A stretch of DNA of 5,347 nucleotides from assembly GCA_016933985.1 (NCBI GenBank), contig JAFGTU010000495.1:1-5347 (forward strand). Reading direction: 5' to 3'. Every line of letters begins with the position of its first letter. Position 1 is the stretch's first letter. Under the pieces are notes generated by a model, which had not been told where the DNA came from, did not search any database, and worked only from the letters and a program-made list of their open reading frames with translations. Origin of the DNA: Sedimentisphaerales bacterium. GTDB taxonomy: Bacteria; Planctomycetota; Phycisphaerae; Sedimentisphaerales; Anaerobacaceae. The position numbers and the translations under genes were made by a program. Below, piece by piece: positions 1 to 5,347 of the stretch.

Positions 1-564
1 GACAGTAAATTCGTCTTCTTAGCCAACACGATGCCCAAGCTCCAGCATGAATTGCTCGCGCAGATCACTGAGCCGGCCTTCGTCGCCGCCGATACCATGA
101 GCTGTTGGATACAAGACCACCTCGGCGACCTCAAGTCCCTGCTGGAAAAGATCGATTGCTTGATAATCAACGAAGACGAGGCTAAGCAGCTCGCCGGCGA
201 GTACAATCTGATAAAGGCGGCACAGGTCATTCTCGGTATGGGCTTGAGCGTTGTTGTCATCAAGAAAGGCGAGTCGGGCTCGTTAATGTGCAGCGAGCAC
301 GGCGAGAAGTTCATGCTGCCGGCATACCCGGCGACAGGAGTTATAGATCCAACCGGCGCCGGCGACAGCTTCGCAGGCGGATTCATGGGGTATTTGGCGC
401 AGGCCGGAAAGACCGACTTCCCGACATTGAAAAAGGCAATCGCCTACGGAACCGTAACGGCGTCTTTTACGATAGCGGATTTTTCGCTCAACGGCCTGTC
501 CGCGACTTCAAGGCCCGAAATCGACCGCAGGCTTGAGAACCTGCGAATAGTGACAAGTTTCTAA
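1..564 (+). CDS. PfkB-family carbohydrate kinase, C-terminal part (5' end outside window)
   Basis: This is the C-terminal 187 residues of a ribokinase/PfkB-fold sugar or nucleoside kinase, an enzyme that transfers the gamma-phosphate of ATP to a substrate hydroxyl. The frame is open from base 1, and the codons before the first ATG (position 31) read DSKFVFLANT, which fits this family, so that ATG is internal and the gene begins upstream. Visible family marks are an NxxE motif (NEDE, visible residues 57-60), which helps hold Mg-phosphate, and the signature DPTGAGDSFAGG around bases 346-381, where the Asp of GAGD (codon 364-366) is the expected catalytic base. The stop is TAA at 562-564. The 13-base gap to the next gene suggests cotranscription. 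The substrate cannot be told from this part, because most sugar-contacting residues lie in the missing N-terminal half. The family call is firm; the specific function is unknown. Confidence 0.9.
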   Translation, partial: DSKFVFLANTMPKLQHELLAQITEPAFVAADTMSCWIQDHLGDLKSLLEKIDCLIINEDEAKQLAGEYNLIKAAQVILGMGLSVVVIKKGESGSLMCSEHGEKFMLPAYPATGVIDPTGAGDSFAGGFMGYLAQAGKTDFPTLKKAIAYGTVTASFTIADFSLNGLSATSRPEIDRRLENLRIVTSF

Positions 565-577
565 CCGGCTGACAAAT

Positions 578-1144
578 ATGCGAGTATTCATAGCAATAGA
601 CACTGACGAGGTTATCAAACAGGACCTGACCGACCTGCAGACCAGGCTCCAGGCCGAGGCCGATGTCAAAAAGGGCGACGTCAAATGGGTCAACCCGAAC
701 AATATACACCTAACGCTCAAATTCCTCGGCGAGATCAAAGATGAGCAGGCATTTGAGGTCTGCAACATCGCCAAGGGCGTTGCATCGCAACACGAGCACT
801 TCGATATCGACGTCGAAACGGTCGGCTGCTTCGGCGGCAAGAGCGCAAGGGTCCTCTGGATCGGCGCGGGCCGCAATTGCGCCCAACTGCTCAAATTACA
901 GCAAGACCTCGATGAGCAGTTGTCCCAGGCCGGCTGGCCAAAGGAAAACAGAGAATTCGCCGCCCACCTGACCCTCTGCCGGATTAGAAACCCGAAAGCC
1001 AGCTTCAGGTTAGCCGAATTGGCAGACCAGTACAAGGAATTCAAGCTCGGCACATTCGCTGCCGACGCCGTAACGGTTTACCAAAGCGAGTTGACACCGA
1101 GAGGTCCCGTCTATACTGTATTGGGCAGATACGAACTGCAATAA
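578..1144 (+). CDS. thpR: RNA 2',3'-cyclic phosphodiesterase (ThpR/LigT, 2H family)
   Basis: The 188-residue protein is a 2H phosphoesterase of the ThpR (formerly LigT, '2'-5' RNA ligase') type, a cytoplasmic enzyme that opens RNA 2',3'-cyclic phosphates to 2'-phosphates and can reversibly join tRNA halves in vitro. Both catalytic HxT motifs are present: H44-L-T46 (IHLTLKFLG) and H130-L-T132 (AHLTLCRI). The N-terminus MRVFIAID and the C-terminal SELTPRGPVYTVL segment are also typical, and the length matches the family (about 175-190 residues). ATG 578 is chosen because MRVFIAID is the usual beginning; no good Shine-Dalgarno site precedes it, so it may be translationally coupled to the kinase gene 13 bases upstream. 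It lies directly before recA, as ligT does in the cinA-ligT-recA operon of Deinococcus, but here the upstream gene is a PfkB kinase. The physiological substrate in bacteria remains uncertain. Confidence 0.95.
   Translation: MRVFIAIDTDEVIKQDLTDLQTRLQAEADVKKGDVKWVNPNNIHLTLKFLGEIKDEQAFEVCNIAKGVASQHEHFDIDVETVGCFGGKSARVLWIGAGRNCAQLLKLQQDLDEQLSQAGWPKENREFAAHLTLCRIRNPKASFRLAELADQYKEFKLGTFAADAVTVYQSELTPRGPVYTVLGRYELQ
1091..1117 (+). promoter_or_regulatory. possible sigma70-type promoter for recA inside thpR
   Basis: A perfect TTGACA box (1091-1096) is followed after 15 bases by TATACT (1112-1117). Transcription would begin near 1124 and leave a leader of about 90 bases before recA. The spacing is two bases shorter than the optimum, and both boxes lie in codons for the conserved thpR C-terminus (SELTPRGPVYTVL), so chance is a real alternative. 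This is an inference from sequence only. Confidence 0.35.
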
Positions 1145-1201
1145 TACCCGAAATGTGCCTCGCCAAACGAGATATGCTTGAAATTGTAAAGTGAATCCAA
1201 C

Positions 1202-1206
1202 GGGAG
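1202..1206 (+). promoter_or_regulatory. ribosome binding site of recA
   Basis: GGGAG lies 9 bases before ATG 1216 and is the only convincing Shine-Dalgarno-like site before a start codon in the window. It supports the chosen recA start and fits high, independent translation of recA. Confidence 0.6.
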
Positions 1207-1215
1207 AATACGACA

Positions 1216-2247
1216 ATGGCAAAAGCAAAAAAGGCTGAACCAATCAAAACGACCGGCAAAGACTCCGCACTTCAGCGCGTGATCGCGCAGATTGAAAAAG
1301 AATACGGCCAGGGCGCCATCATGCAGATGGACGAGCATAGCTACGCGAAAATCCAGGGTATCTCCACCGGCGCGCTCTCGCTCGATATCGCTCTGGGCGG
1401 GGCCGGCATCCCGCGAGGCAGGGTCACCGAACTATTTGGCCCCGAGTCGTCCGGAAAAACAACTTTGGCCCTTCACGTCGTCGCCGCCGCCCAGGAAGCC
1501 GGTGGGGTCGCCGCATTTATCGACGCCGAGCACGCACTCGATACAACCTGGGCGAAAAGGCTCGGAGTCGATGTAAGCTCCATGCTTATCAGCCAGCCCG
1601 ATAGCGGCGAGCAGGCGCTCAACATAGCCGAGATGCTCATTGCCTCGAACTCCGTCGATGTAATAGTGGTCGATTCGGTCGCCGCCCTCACGCCAAAGGC
1701 CGAGCTTGAAGGCAACATAGGCGATACCCACGTCGGGCTCCAGGCCAGGCTGATGAGCCAGGCAATGAGAAAGCTAACCGGCATCATCAACAAGAGCAGA
1801 ACCGCCCTTATCTTCATCAACCAGATCAGAATGAAAATAGGCGTAATGTTCGGCAACCCGGAGACGACGCCCGGCGGAAAGGCCCTGAAATTCTACAGCT
1901 CCGTCCGAATTGACCTGAGGCGAATCACAACCATAAAGGACGCCAAAGGCGCAATCGGCTCAAGGGTCCGGGCAAGGGTCGTGAAGAATAAGATCGCCCC
2001 GCCCTTCCGCGACACCGAATTCGACATCATGTTCGACAGCGGAATCAGCTACGAAGGCGACCTGCTCGACTTGGCCCTGGCCTGTAACGTCGTCGATAAA
2101 AGCGGAGCCTGGCTGAACTATGGAGACGTGCGCCTCGGACAGGGCAGGGAAAACGCAAAGACGTTCTTGATCGAGAACCACGACCTTTGTGAAGAGATAA
2201 AAAACAAGGTCCTCGTCGTTAAGGGCCTTATCTCGAATGTCGAATGA
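1216..2247 (+). CDS. recA: Recombinase RecA
   Basis: This is a full-length RecA of 343 residues, the ATP-dependent strand-exchange protein that forms filaments on single-stranded DNA, drives homologous recombination and triggers LexA-type autocleavage in the SOS response. In order: N-terminal helix and polymerisation region (1-40); Walker A GPESSGKT (75-82, K81 the nucleotide lysine); FIDAEHALD with E105 (catalytic glutamate, E. coli E96 equivalent); Walker B VIVVDS (149-154); DNA-binding loop L1 around EGNIGDTHVGL (165-175); NQIRMK with Q203 (the ATP-sensing glutamine); loop L2 around GVMFGNPETTPGGKALKFY (209-227). A GGGAG site precedes ATG 1216. The C-terminus ends GLISNVE and lacks the acidic tail of E. 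coli RecA (about 352 residues); its last codons and stop fall inside a TCGAAT short-repeat run. No intein is present. alaS follows in the same direction, and no recX lies between. No known LexA operator type is obvious in the 71-base upstream gap. Confidence 0.99.
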   Translation: MAKAKKAEPIKTTGKDSALQRVIAQIEKEYGQGAIMQMDEHSYAKIQGISTGALSLDIALGGAGIPRGRVTELFGPESSGKTTLALHVVAAAQEAGGVAAFIDAEHALDTTWAKRLGVDVSSMLISQPDSGEQALNIAEMLIASNSVDVIVVDSVAALTPKAELEGNIGDTHVGLQARLMSQAMRKLTGIINKSRTALIFINQIRMKIGVMFGNPETTPGGKALKFYSSVRIDLRRITTIKDAKGAIGSRVRARVVKNKIAPPFRDTEFDIMFDSGISYEGDLLDLALACNVVDKSGAWLNYGDVRLGQGRENAKTFLIENHDLCEEIKNKVLVVKGLISNVE

Positions 2248-2270
2248 TGAGTGTCGAATATCGAAATACG
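2233..2270 (+). repeat. TCGAAT-type short repeat run overlapping the recA stop
   Basis: TCGAAT occurs at 2233-2238, 2240-2245 and 2254-2259, with a variant TCGAAA at 2261-2266 that leads into CGAAATACG (2262-2270). The recA stop TGA (2245-2247) lies inside the run, so the final RecA residues SNVE are repeat-coded. CGAAATACG recurs at 2330-2338 on the far side of the double hairpin. I recall similar runs between genes of planctomycetes, but this was not checked by search. Confidence 0.65.
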
Positions 2271-2273
2271 CTT

Positions 2274-2323
2274 GTGGCACGGGCTTCCAGCCCGTGAAAA
2301 CACGGCCAGGATGGCCGTGCCAC
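2274..2323 (+). repeat. double-hairpin palindromic repeat between recA and alaS
   Basis: Two perfect 8-bp hairpins stand side by side: CACGGGCT-TCC-AGCCCGTG (2278-2296) and CACGGCCA-GGA-TGGCCGTG (2301-2319), joined by AAAA (2297-2300). The outer arms GTGGCACGG (2274-2282) and CCGTGCCAC (2315-2323) are also exact reverse complements, so the whole unit can fold into one long hairpin or cruciform instead. The halves 2275-2296 and 2301-2322 are reverse complements at 18 of 22 positions, and the four differences form two compensated base pairs. No T-tract follows on the + strand, so it is not a standard intrinsic terminator. It resembles REP-like elements scattered in planctomycete genomes (recall, not searched). 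A role in mRNA stability or as a mobile palindromic element is inference. Confidence 0.8.
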
Positions 2324-2356
2324 GCAATACGAAATACGAAGTGCGCAATACGAGAC
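2323..2356 (+). repeat. 34-base AATACG repeat, copy 1 (upstream of alaS)
   Basis: The unit is two CG(C/A)AATACG-like steps, a short variable centre (2339-2343), and a closing CGCAATACGAGAC (2344-2356). It matches 4407-4440 inside alaS at 29 of 34 positions with no gaps, including 13 identical bases at the right end. It begins on the last base of the double hairpin and ends five bases before the alaS ATG, so it occupies the expected ribosome-binding region of alaS. Confidence 0.7.
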
Positions 2357-2361
2357 CGCAG

Positions 2362-5115
2362 ATGCCCACAGCAAAGCAAATAAGAGCCGGCTTCATAGAA
2401 TTCTTCAAGGACAAGGACCATGAATTTGTCCCAAGCTCCCCGATAGTGCCAACAGGCGACGACACCCTGCTATTCGCCAACGCCGGGATGAACCAGTTCA
2501 AGGACATCTTTTTAGGCTTGACGCCCCCTCCATACCCGCGTGCCGCCAACAGCCAGAAATGCCTCCGAGTCAGCGGCAAGCACAACGATCTCGAAGAAGT
2601 CGGCAAAGACACCTACCACCACACGTTTTTCGAGATGTTAGGCAACTGGTCCTTTGGCGATTACTTCAAGGCCGAGGCAATCGAATGGGCCTGGGAGCTG
2701 CTCACGAAGGTCTGGGGCATCGAAGCGGACCGCCTGTGGGCGACGGTGTTCGGCGGAAGCCAAACCGACGGCCTGCCGAGAGACACCGAGGCCGCAGAGC
2801 TTTGGGCCAAAGTTACCCCCATACCGCCCGACCGAGTCCTCGATTTCGGCAGGAAGGACAACTTCTGGGAGATGGGCGAAACAGGCCCCTGCGGGCCGTG
2901 CAGCGAGATACATATCGACCTCGGCCCCGACAGATGCGATATGAAGGATGTCCCGGGCCATAAGTGCGGCGTCAACGCAGGCTGTGCGAGATACATCGAA
3001 CTGTGGAACCTCGTCTTCATCCAGTACAATCACCGCGCCGACGGCAAGCTCATCCCGCTCTCGGCGAAATACGTTGATACCGGCGCAGGTCTTGAAAGGG
3101 TCGTAGCCGTCCTGCAGGGTAAATCCAGCAACTACGATACCGATCTGTTCATGCCCATAATCGCCGCCGCAGCCGAGATAACAGGGCACAAATATACCTC
3201 CAGGCTCGGCAACAAGACCGACAACGCCTTCCGCGTAATAGCCGATCATATCCGCGCACTGACCTTCGCAATAACCGACGGCGCCGCCCCCTCCAACGAG
3301 GGCAGAGGATACGTAATCCGCAGAATACTCCGCCGGGCCTCGAGGTTCGGCAGAGAGCTCGGTATGCACGAGCCCTTCCTCTATAAGCTCGTCCCCGTGC
3401 TCGTCGATTACCTCGGCGAGGCATTCCCCGAGGTTAAGACGCGGGCCGATTACGTCTCGACCGTGATAGAATCCGAGGAGGCGGGCTTCGGCAGGACCCT
3501 CGATAGGGGCCTCGAGATCTTCACCGACGCCGCCGACCGCGCAGCCAAAGGCCCGGAAGCCGCCATCAGCGGCGAAGACGCCTTCCAGCTCTACGATACC
3601 TTCGGCTTCCCGCTCGACTTGACCCAGCTTATGGCCCAGGAACGGGGCCTCAAAGTCGATACCGAGAAATTCAACGAGCTTATGGACGCCCAGCGTAAGC
3701 GGGCGCGGGCCGCACAAAAAAGCGATTCCCTGATGGCCGTACTGGCCGATACCGAGCTGCCCGCAACCGAAGACGTCCACAAGTACCATACCGACAGTTG
3801 TGATAGCAAAATCCTCGGATGGATCGACAGCGGCGGATTCAACGATAAAGGCCAAATCCCCACCGGCGCACAAGTCGGCCTTGTCCTGGACAAGACCTGC
3901 TTCTACGCCGAGGCGGGAGGCCAGGTCGGCGATTGCGGCGTAATAGAAACCGGCGACGCCCAATTCGTCGTCGAGGTCGCCGCAAGGATAGCCAACTGCG
4001 TCGTCCACCGGGGCAAACTCGCCCAGGGCGCTCTCGCCGTCGGTCAAAGCGTCAAGGCCGTGGTCGGCAAAGACAGAAGCTCCATAAAGAAAAACCATAC
4101 CGCCACTCACCTGCTCCAGTGGGCCTTGCAGCAAACGCTTGGCGATTCAGTCGCCCAGCAGGGAAGCTACGTCTGCCCCGACTACTTGAGGTTCGACTTC
4201 ACCTGTCCCAAGGCCCCGACCGCGGAACAGCTCAAGCAGGTTGAGCGCCTGGTCCGAGGCAAGATCGTCGCCGACCTGCCCGTAACCTGGGCGGTCATGC
4301 CCAGGGACAAGGCCGACAAGCTCGGGGCAATGGCGCTCTTCGGCGAAAAATACGGAAACGAGGTCCGCGTAGTCGCTATCGGTATAGAGAACGCAGAAGG
4401 CAAGAACGCAATACGCAATACGCACGACGCAATACGAGACGCATTCAGCAGGGAATTCTGCGGCGGCACACACGTCGAGAGGCTCGGCTCGATTGGCGGC
4501 TTCAAAATCGTCAAGGAAGAGAGCATCTCCGCCGGCGTCCGCAGAATCACCGCGCTAACCGGCACGGCCCTTAACGAGTATCTCGAAAAGGCATCCGACG
4601 TCGTCGATGAGCTCTCCATGGTTCTAAAGGCCCCCTCCGAAGGGCTTGTCGATAGAGTGGCCAAACTCTTGCAGGATAATAAGAAGCTCGCCAAAGAATT
4701 GAAAGCCGCTGCTCGCGGCGCAGGCTCCGACGCTATGGCGGAGGCTAAGAAGCTACTCGATAACTCCGAAAAGGCGGCCGAGGCGCACATAATCATCGGC
4801 AGGCTATCCACCACGTCGATAGAGCAGGCCAGGGAAGCCATAGACATGCTCAAGAAAAAGGCCAAGTCCGCCGTTGTAGTTCTCGCTTTGGCCGAAGCCG
4901 ATGATAAGGCAACACTCCTTGCCGGTGTCACCGACGACCTGATCAAGAAGGGCCTAAAGGCCGGCGACATCGTCAAAGAAATCGCGCCGATAATCGACGG
5001 CGGCGGAGGCGGAAGACCACAAATGGCACAGGCAGGCGGCAAAAAACCGGATAAGATCCCCGACGCGCTCGCAAGAGCCGCCGAAATAATAAGACAAAAA
5101 CTTGCAGACGCCTGA
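2362..5115 (+). CDS. alaS: Alanine--tRNA ligase (AlaRS)
   Basis: The 917-residue class II synthetase charges tRNA-Ala with alanine in the cytoplasm and clears mischarged Ser- or Gly-tRNA-Ala. In order: catalytic core with motif 2 region YHHTFFEMLGNWSFGDYF (85-102), GPCGPCSEIH near 175-184, a Cys/His-rich insert (C192, H200, C202, C208), and motif 3 GAAPSNEGRGYVIRRILRR (307-325); editing domain with HTATH (579-583) and CGGTHV (C700, H704), the four expected zinc/editing ligands; a helical linker from about 738; and the C-Ala domain with GGGGGRPQMAQAGG (880-893). The frame is open from GTG 2251, but those 37 extra residues are repeat-coded; ATG 2362 begins MPTAKQIRAGFIEFFKDKDH, which aligns with the normal AlaS N-terminus. 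No clear Shine-Dalgarno site precedes it. Oddity: H583 to C700 spans about 19 residues more than in E. coli AlaS (H568 to C666), owing to a repeat-derived insertion around 4390-4446. Confidence 0.98.
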   Translation: MPTAKQIRAGFIEFFKDKDHEFVPSSPIVPTGDDTLLFANAGMNQFKDIFLGLTPPPYPRAANSQKCLRVSGKHNDLEEVGKDTYHHTFFEMLGNWSFGDYFKAEAIEWAWELLTKVWGIEADRLWATVFGGSQTDGLPRDTEAAELWAKVTPIPPDRVLDFGRKDNFWEMGETGPCGPCSEIHIDLGPDRCDMKDVPGHKCGVNAGCARYIELWNLVFIQYNHRADGKLIPLSAKYVDTGAGLERVVAVLQGKSSNYDTDLFMPIIAAAAEITGHKYTSRLGNKTDNAFRVIADHIRALTFAITDGAAPSNEGRGYVIRRILRRASRFGRELGMHEPFLYKLVPVLVDYLGEAFPEVKTRADYVSTVIESEEAGFGRTLDRGLEIFTDAADRAAKGPEAAISGEDAFQLYDTFGFPLDLTQLMAQERGLKVDTEKFNELMDAQRKRARAAQKSDSLMAVLADTELPATEDVHKYHTDSCDSKILGWIDSGGFNDKGQIPTGAQVGLVLDKTCFYAEAGGQVGDCGVIETGDAQFVVEVAARIANCVVHRGKLAQGALAVGQSVKAVVGKDRSSIKKNHTATHLLQWALQQTLGDSVAQQGSYVCPDYLRFDFTCPKAPTAEQLKQVERLVRGKIVADLPVTWAVMPRDKADKLGAMALFGEKYGNEVRVVAIGIENAEGKNAIRNTHDAIRDAFSREFCGGTHVERLGSIGGFKIVKEESISAGVRRITALTGTALNEYLEKASDVVDELSMVLKAPSEGLVDRVAKLLQDNKKLAKELKAAARGAGSDAMAEAKKLLDNSEKAAEAHIIIGRLSTTSIEQAREAIDMLKKKAKSAVVVLALAEADDKATLLAGVTDDLIKKGLKAGDIVKEIAPIIDGGGGGRPQMAQAGGKKPDKIPDALARAAEIIRQKLADA
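4407..4440 (+). repeat. 34-base AATACG repeat, copy 2 (inside alaS)
   Basis: This copy matches the intergenic copy at 2323-2356 at 29 of 34 bases without gaps; its last 13 bases (4428-4440, CGCAATACGAGAC) are identical. It is read one base out of phase relative to copy 1: here it gives AIRNTHDAIRD, while the intergenic frame would give RNTKYEVRNTR. Conservation is therefore at the DNA level, not the protein level. It lies in the editing domain, about 20 bases before the codon of zinc-ligand C700. Confidence 0.7.
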
Positions 5116-5117
5116 CA

Positions 5118-5347
5118 TTGATAAAGTTCAACTGTCCAAAATGCGGCCAGAAGCTCAGAGTGCCCGACGACCGCGGCGGCCGAAAGGGCCGATGCCCCAA
5201 ATGCAAAAACTCAATCTTAATCCCCGACAGCCAGAAAGTGGCAGACCTGCTGACCCCCGCCCCCCAAGCCGATAGCCGACAATTCCAGGAACAACCACAC
5301 TACAACCTGACCTTCCTCGATAACCCGCAAAAAAGCGAGCCCCCGCC
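5118..5347 (+). CDS. N-terminal zinc-ribbon protein (3' end outside window)
   Basis: A frame that opens at TTG 5118 and stays open to the window end codes at least 76 residues starting MIKFNCPKCGQKLRVPDD. Four cysteines in two CxxC pairs (C6/C9 and C26/C29) form a zinc ribbon, with RKGRCPKCKN around the second pair. After about residue 37 the chain becomes rich in Pro, Gln and Asp (a likely linker), and no membrane segment is reached before the window ends. The TTG start is chosen because IKFNCPKCGQK at the very N-terminus is the usual form of such proteins in planctomycetes as I remember them; no ATG or GTG fits before the first CxxC. The start is two bases after the alaS stop, which suggests translational coupling, and no Shine-Dalgarno site is seen. 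The function is unknown; such ribbons often head membrane or multidomain proteins. Confidence 0.75.
   Translation, partial: MIKFNCPKCGQKLRVPDDRGGRKGRCPKCKNSILIPDSQKVADLLTPAPQADSRQFQEQPHYNLTFLDNPQKSEPP

Noticed and set aside
508..1053. Minus-strand open frame of 181 codons across thpR
   Set aside because: It is a shadow of thpR, which has both HxT motifs and a normal length on the + strand.
1159..1171. Small hairpin CTCG-N5-CGAG upstream of recA
   Set aside because: A stem of only four base pairs is expected by chance and has no following T-tract.
2244..2297. Tiny frame of 17 codons from ATG 2244 overlapping the recA stop
   Set aside because: It is wholly made of repeat sequence, has no ribosome-binding site and no sign of coding.
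2274..2323. Intrinsic terminator between recA and alaS
   Set aside because: The stems are strong, but no T-tract follows on the + strand; the only run is AAAA between the hairpins, which gives just four T on the other strand. Rho-type or RNA-stability roles are not excluded.
2262..2338. CGAAATACG copies as a target-site duplication around the hairpin
   Set aside because: The copies are not directly at the hairpin ends (3 and 6 bases away) and are members of the local short-repeat run, so they do not prove insertion.
2233..2356. CRISPR array
   Set aside because: The repeated units are too short and irregular, with no even spacers and no cas genes nearby.
2248..2361. T-box riboswitch or AlaS autorepression operator in the alaS leader
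   Set aside because: There is no T-box consensus or specifier-loop layout, and the palindrome looks like a dispersed repeat family rather than a gene-specific operator.
2638..4134. Long open frame of 498 codons on the minus strand
   Set aside because: It lies wholly antisense to alaS, whose domains are all intact. Its protein has no recognisable family marks, and long antisense frames are common in GC-rich codons.
4182..5042. Minus-strand open frame of 286 codons
   Set aside because: It is antisense to the editing and C-Ala regions of alaS, is low-complexity (Ser/Ala/Leu-rich), and has no motif.

Overview
The window is a compact, co-directional stretch of high-GC bacterial chromosome. All five genes lie on the + strand: the 3' part of a PfkB-family sugar kinase, thpR (RNA 2',3'-cyclic phosphodiesterase), recA, alaS, and the 5' part of a small zinc-ribbon protein. 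The likely source is a planctomycete, perhaps of the Phycisphaerae. This rests on the N-terminal zinc ribbon of the last gene, the style of the RecA and AlaS sequences, and the dispersed repeats ('GGCACGGGCTTCCAGCCCGTG'-type hairpins and AATACGA/TCGAAT short repeats), which I remember as common in planctomycete genomes. The assignment comes from recall and was not checked by a search.

Layout. Positions 1-564 hold the C-terminal 187 residues of a PfkB kinase. thpR (578-1144) follows after 13 bases. A 71-base gap precedes recA (1216-2247), and a possible promoter for recA lies inside the 3' end of thpR. Between recA and the likely true start of alaS (2362) are about 110 bases made almost wholly of repeats: a TCGAAT short-repeat run that overlaps the recA stop, a 50-base double hairpin, and a 34-base AATACG repeat. 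alaS (2362-5115) is full length with all synthetic and editing motifs. Two bases after its stop, a TTG-started zinc-ribbon gene runs off the end of the window.

The genes are housekeeping: recombination and DNA repair (RecA), tRNA-Ala charging with proofreading (AlaS), and RNA end processing (ThpR). thpR beside recA recalls the cinA-ligT-recA operon of Deinococcus. recA beside alaS is also a common pairing, but no recX lies between them here.

The most notable signal is in the repeats. The 34-base repeat upstream of alaS occurs again inside alaS with 29 of 34 bases identical and no gaps. There it is read in a different frame and sits in a roughly 19-residue insertion between the two halves of the zinc site of the editing domain. 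A dispersed nucleic-acid repeat thus seems to have entered an essential tRNA synthetase gene in frame, much as palindromic elements do in Rickettsia genes. The neighbouring double hairpin differs between its two halves at four positions, and these form two exact compensatory base-pair changes, so the hairpin fold itself appears to be maintained.
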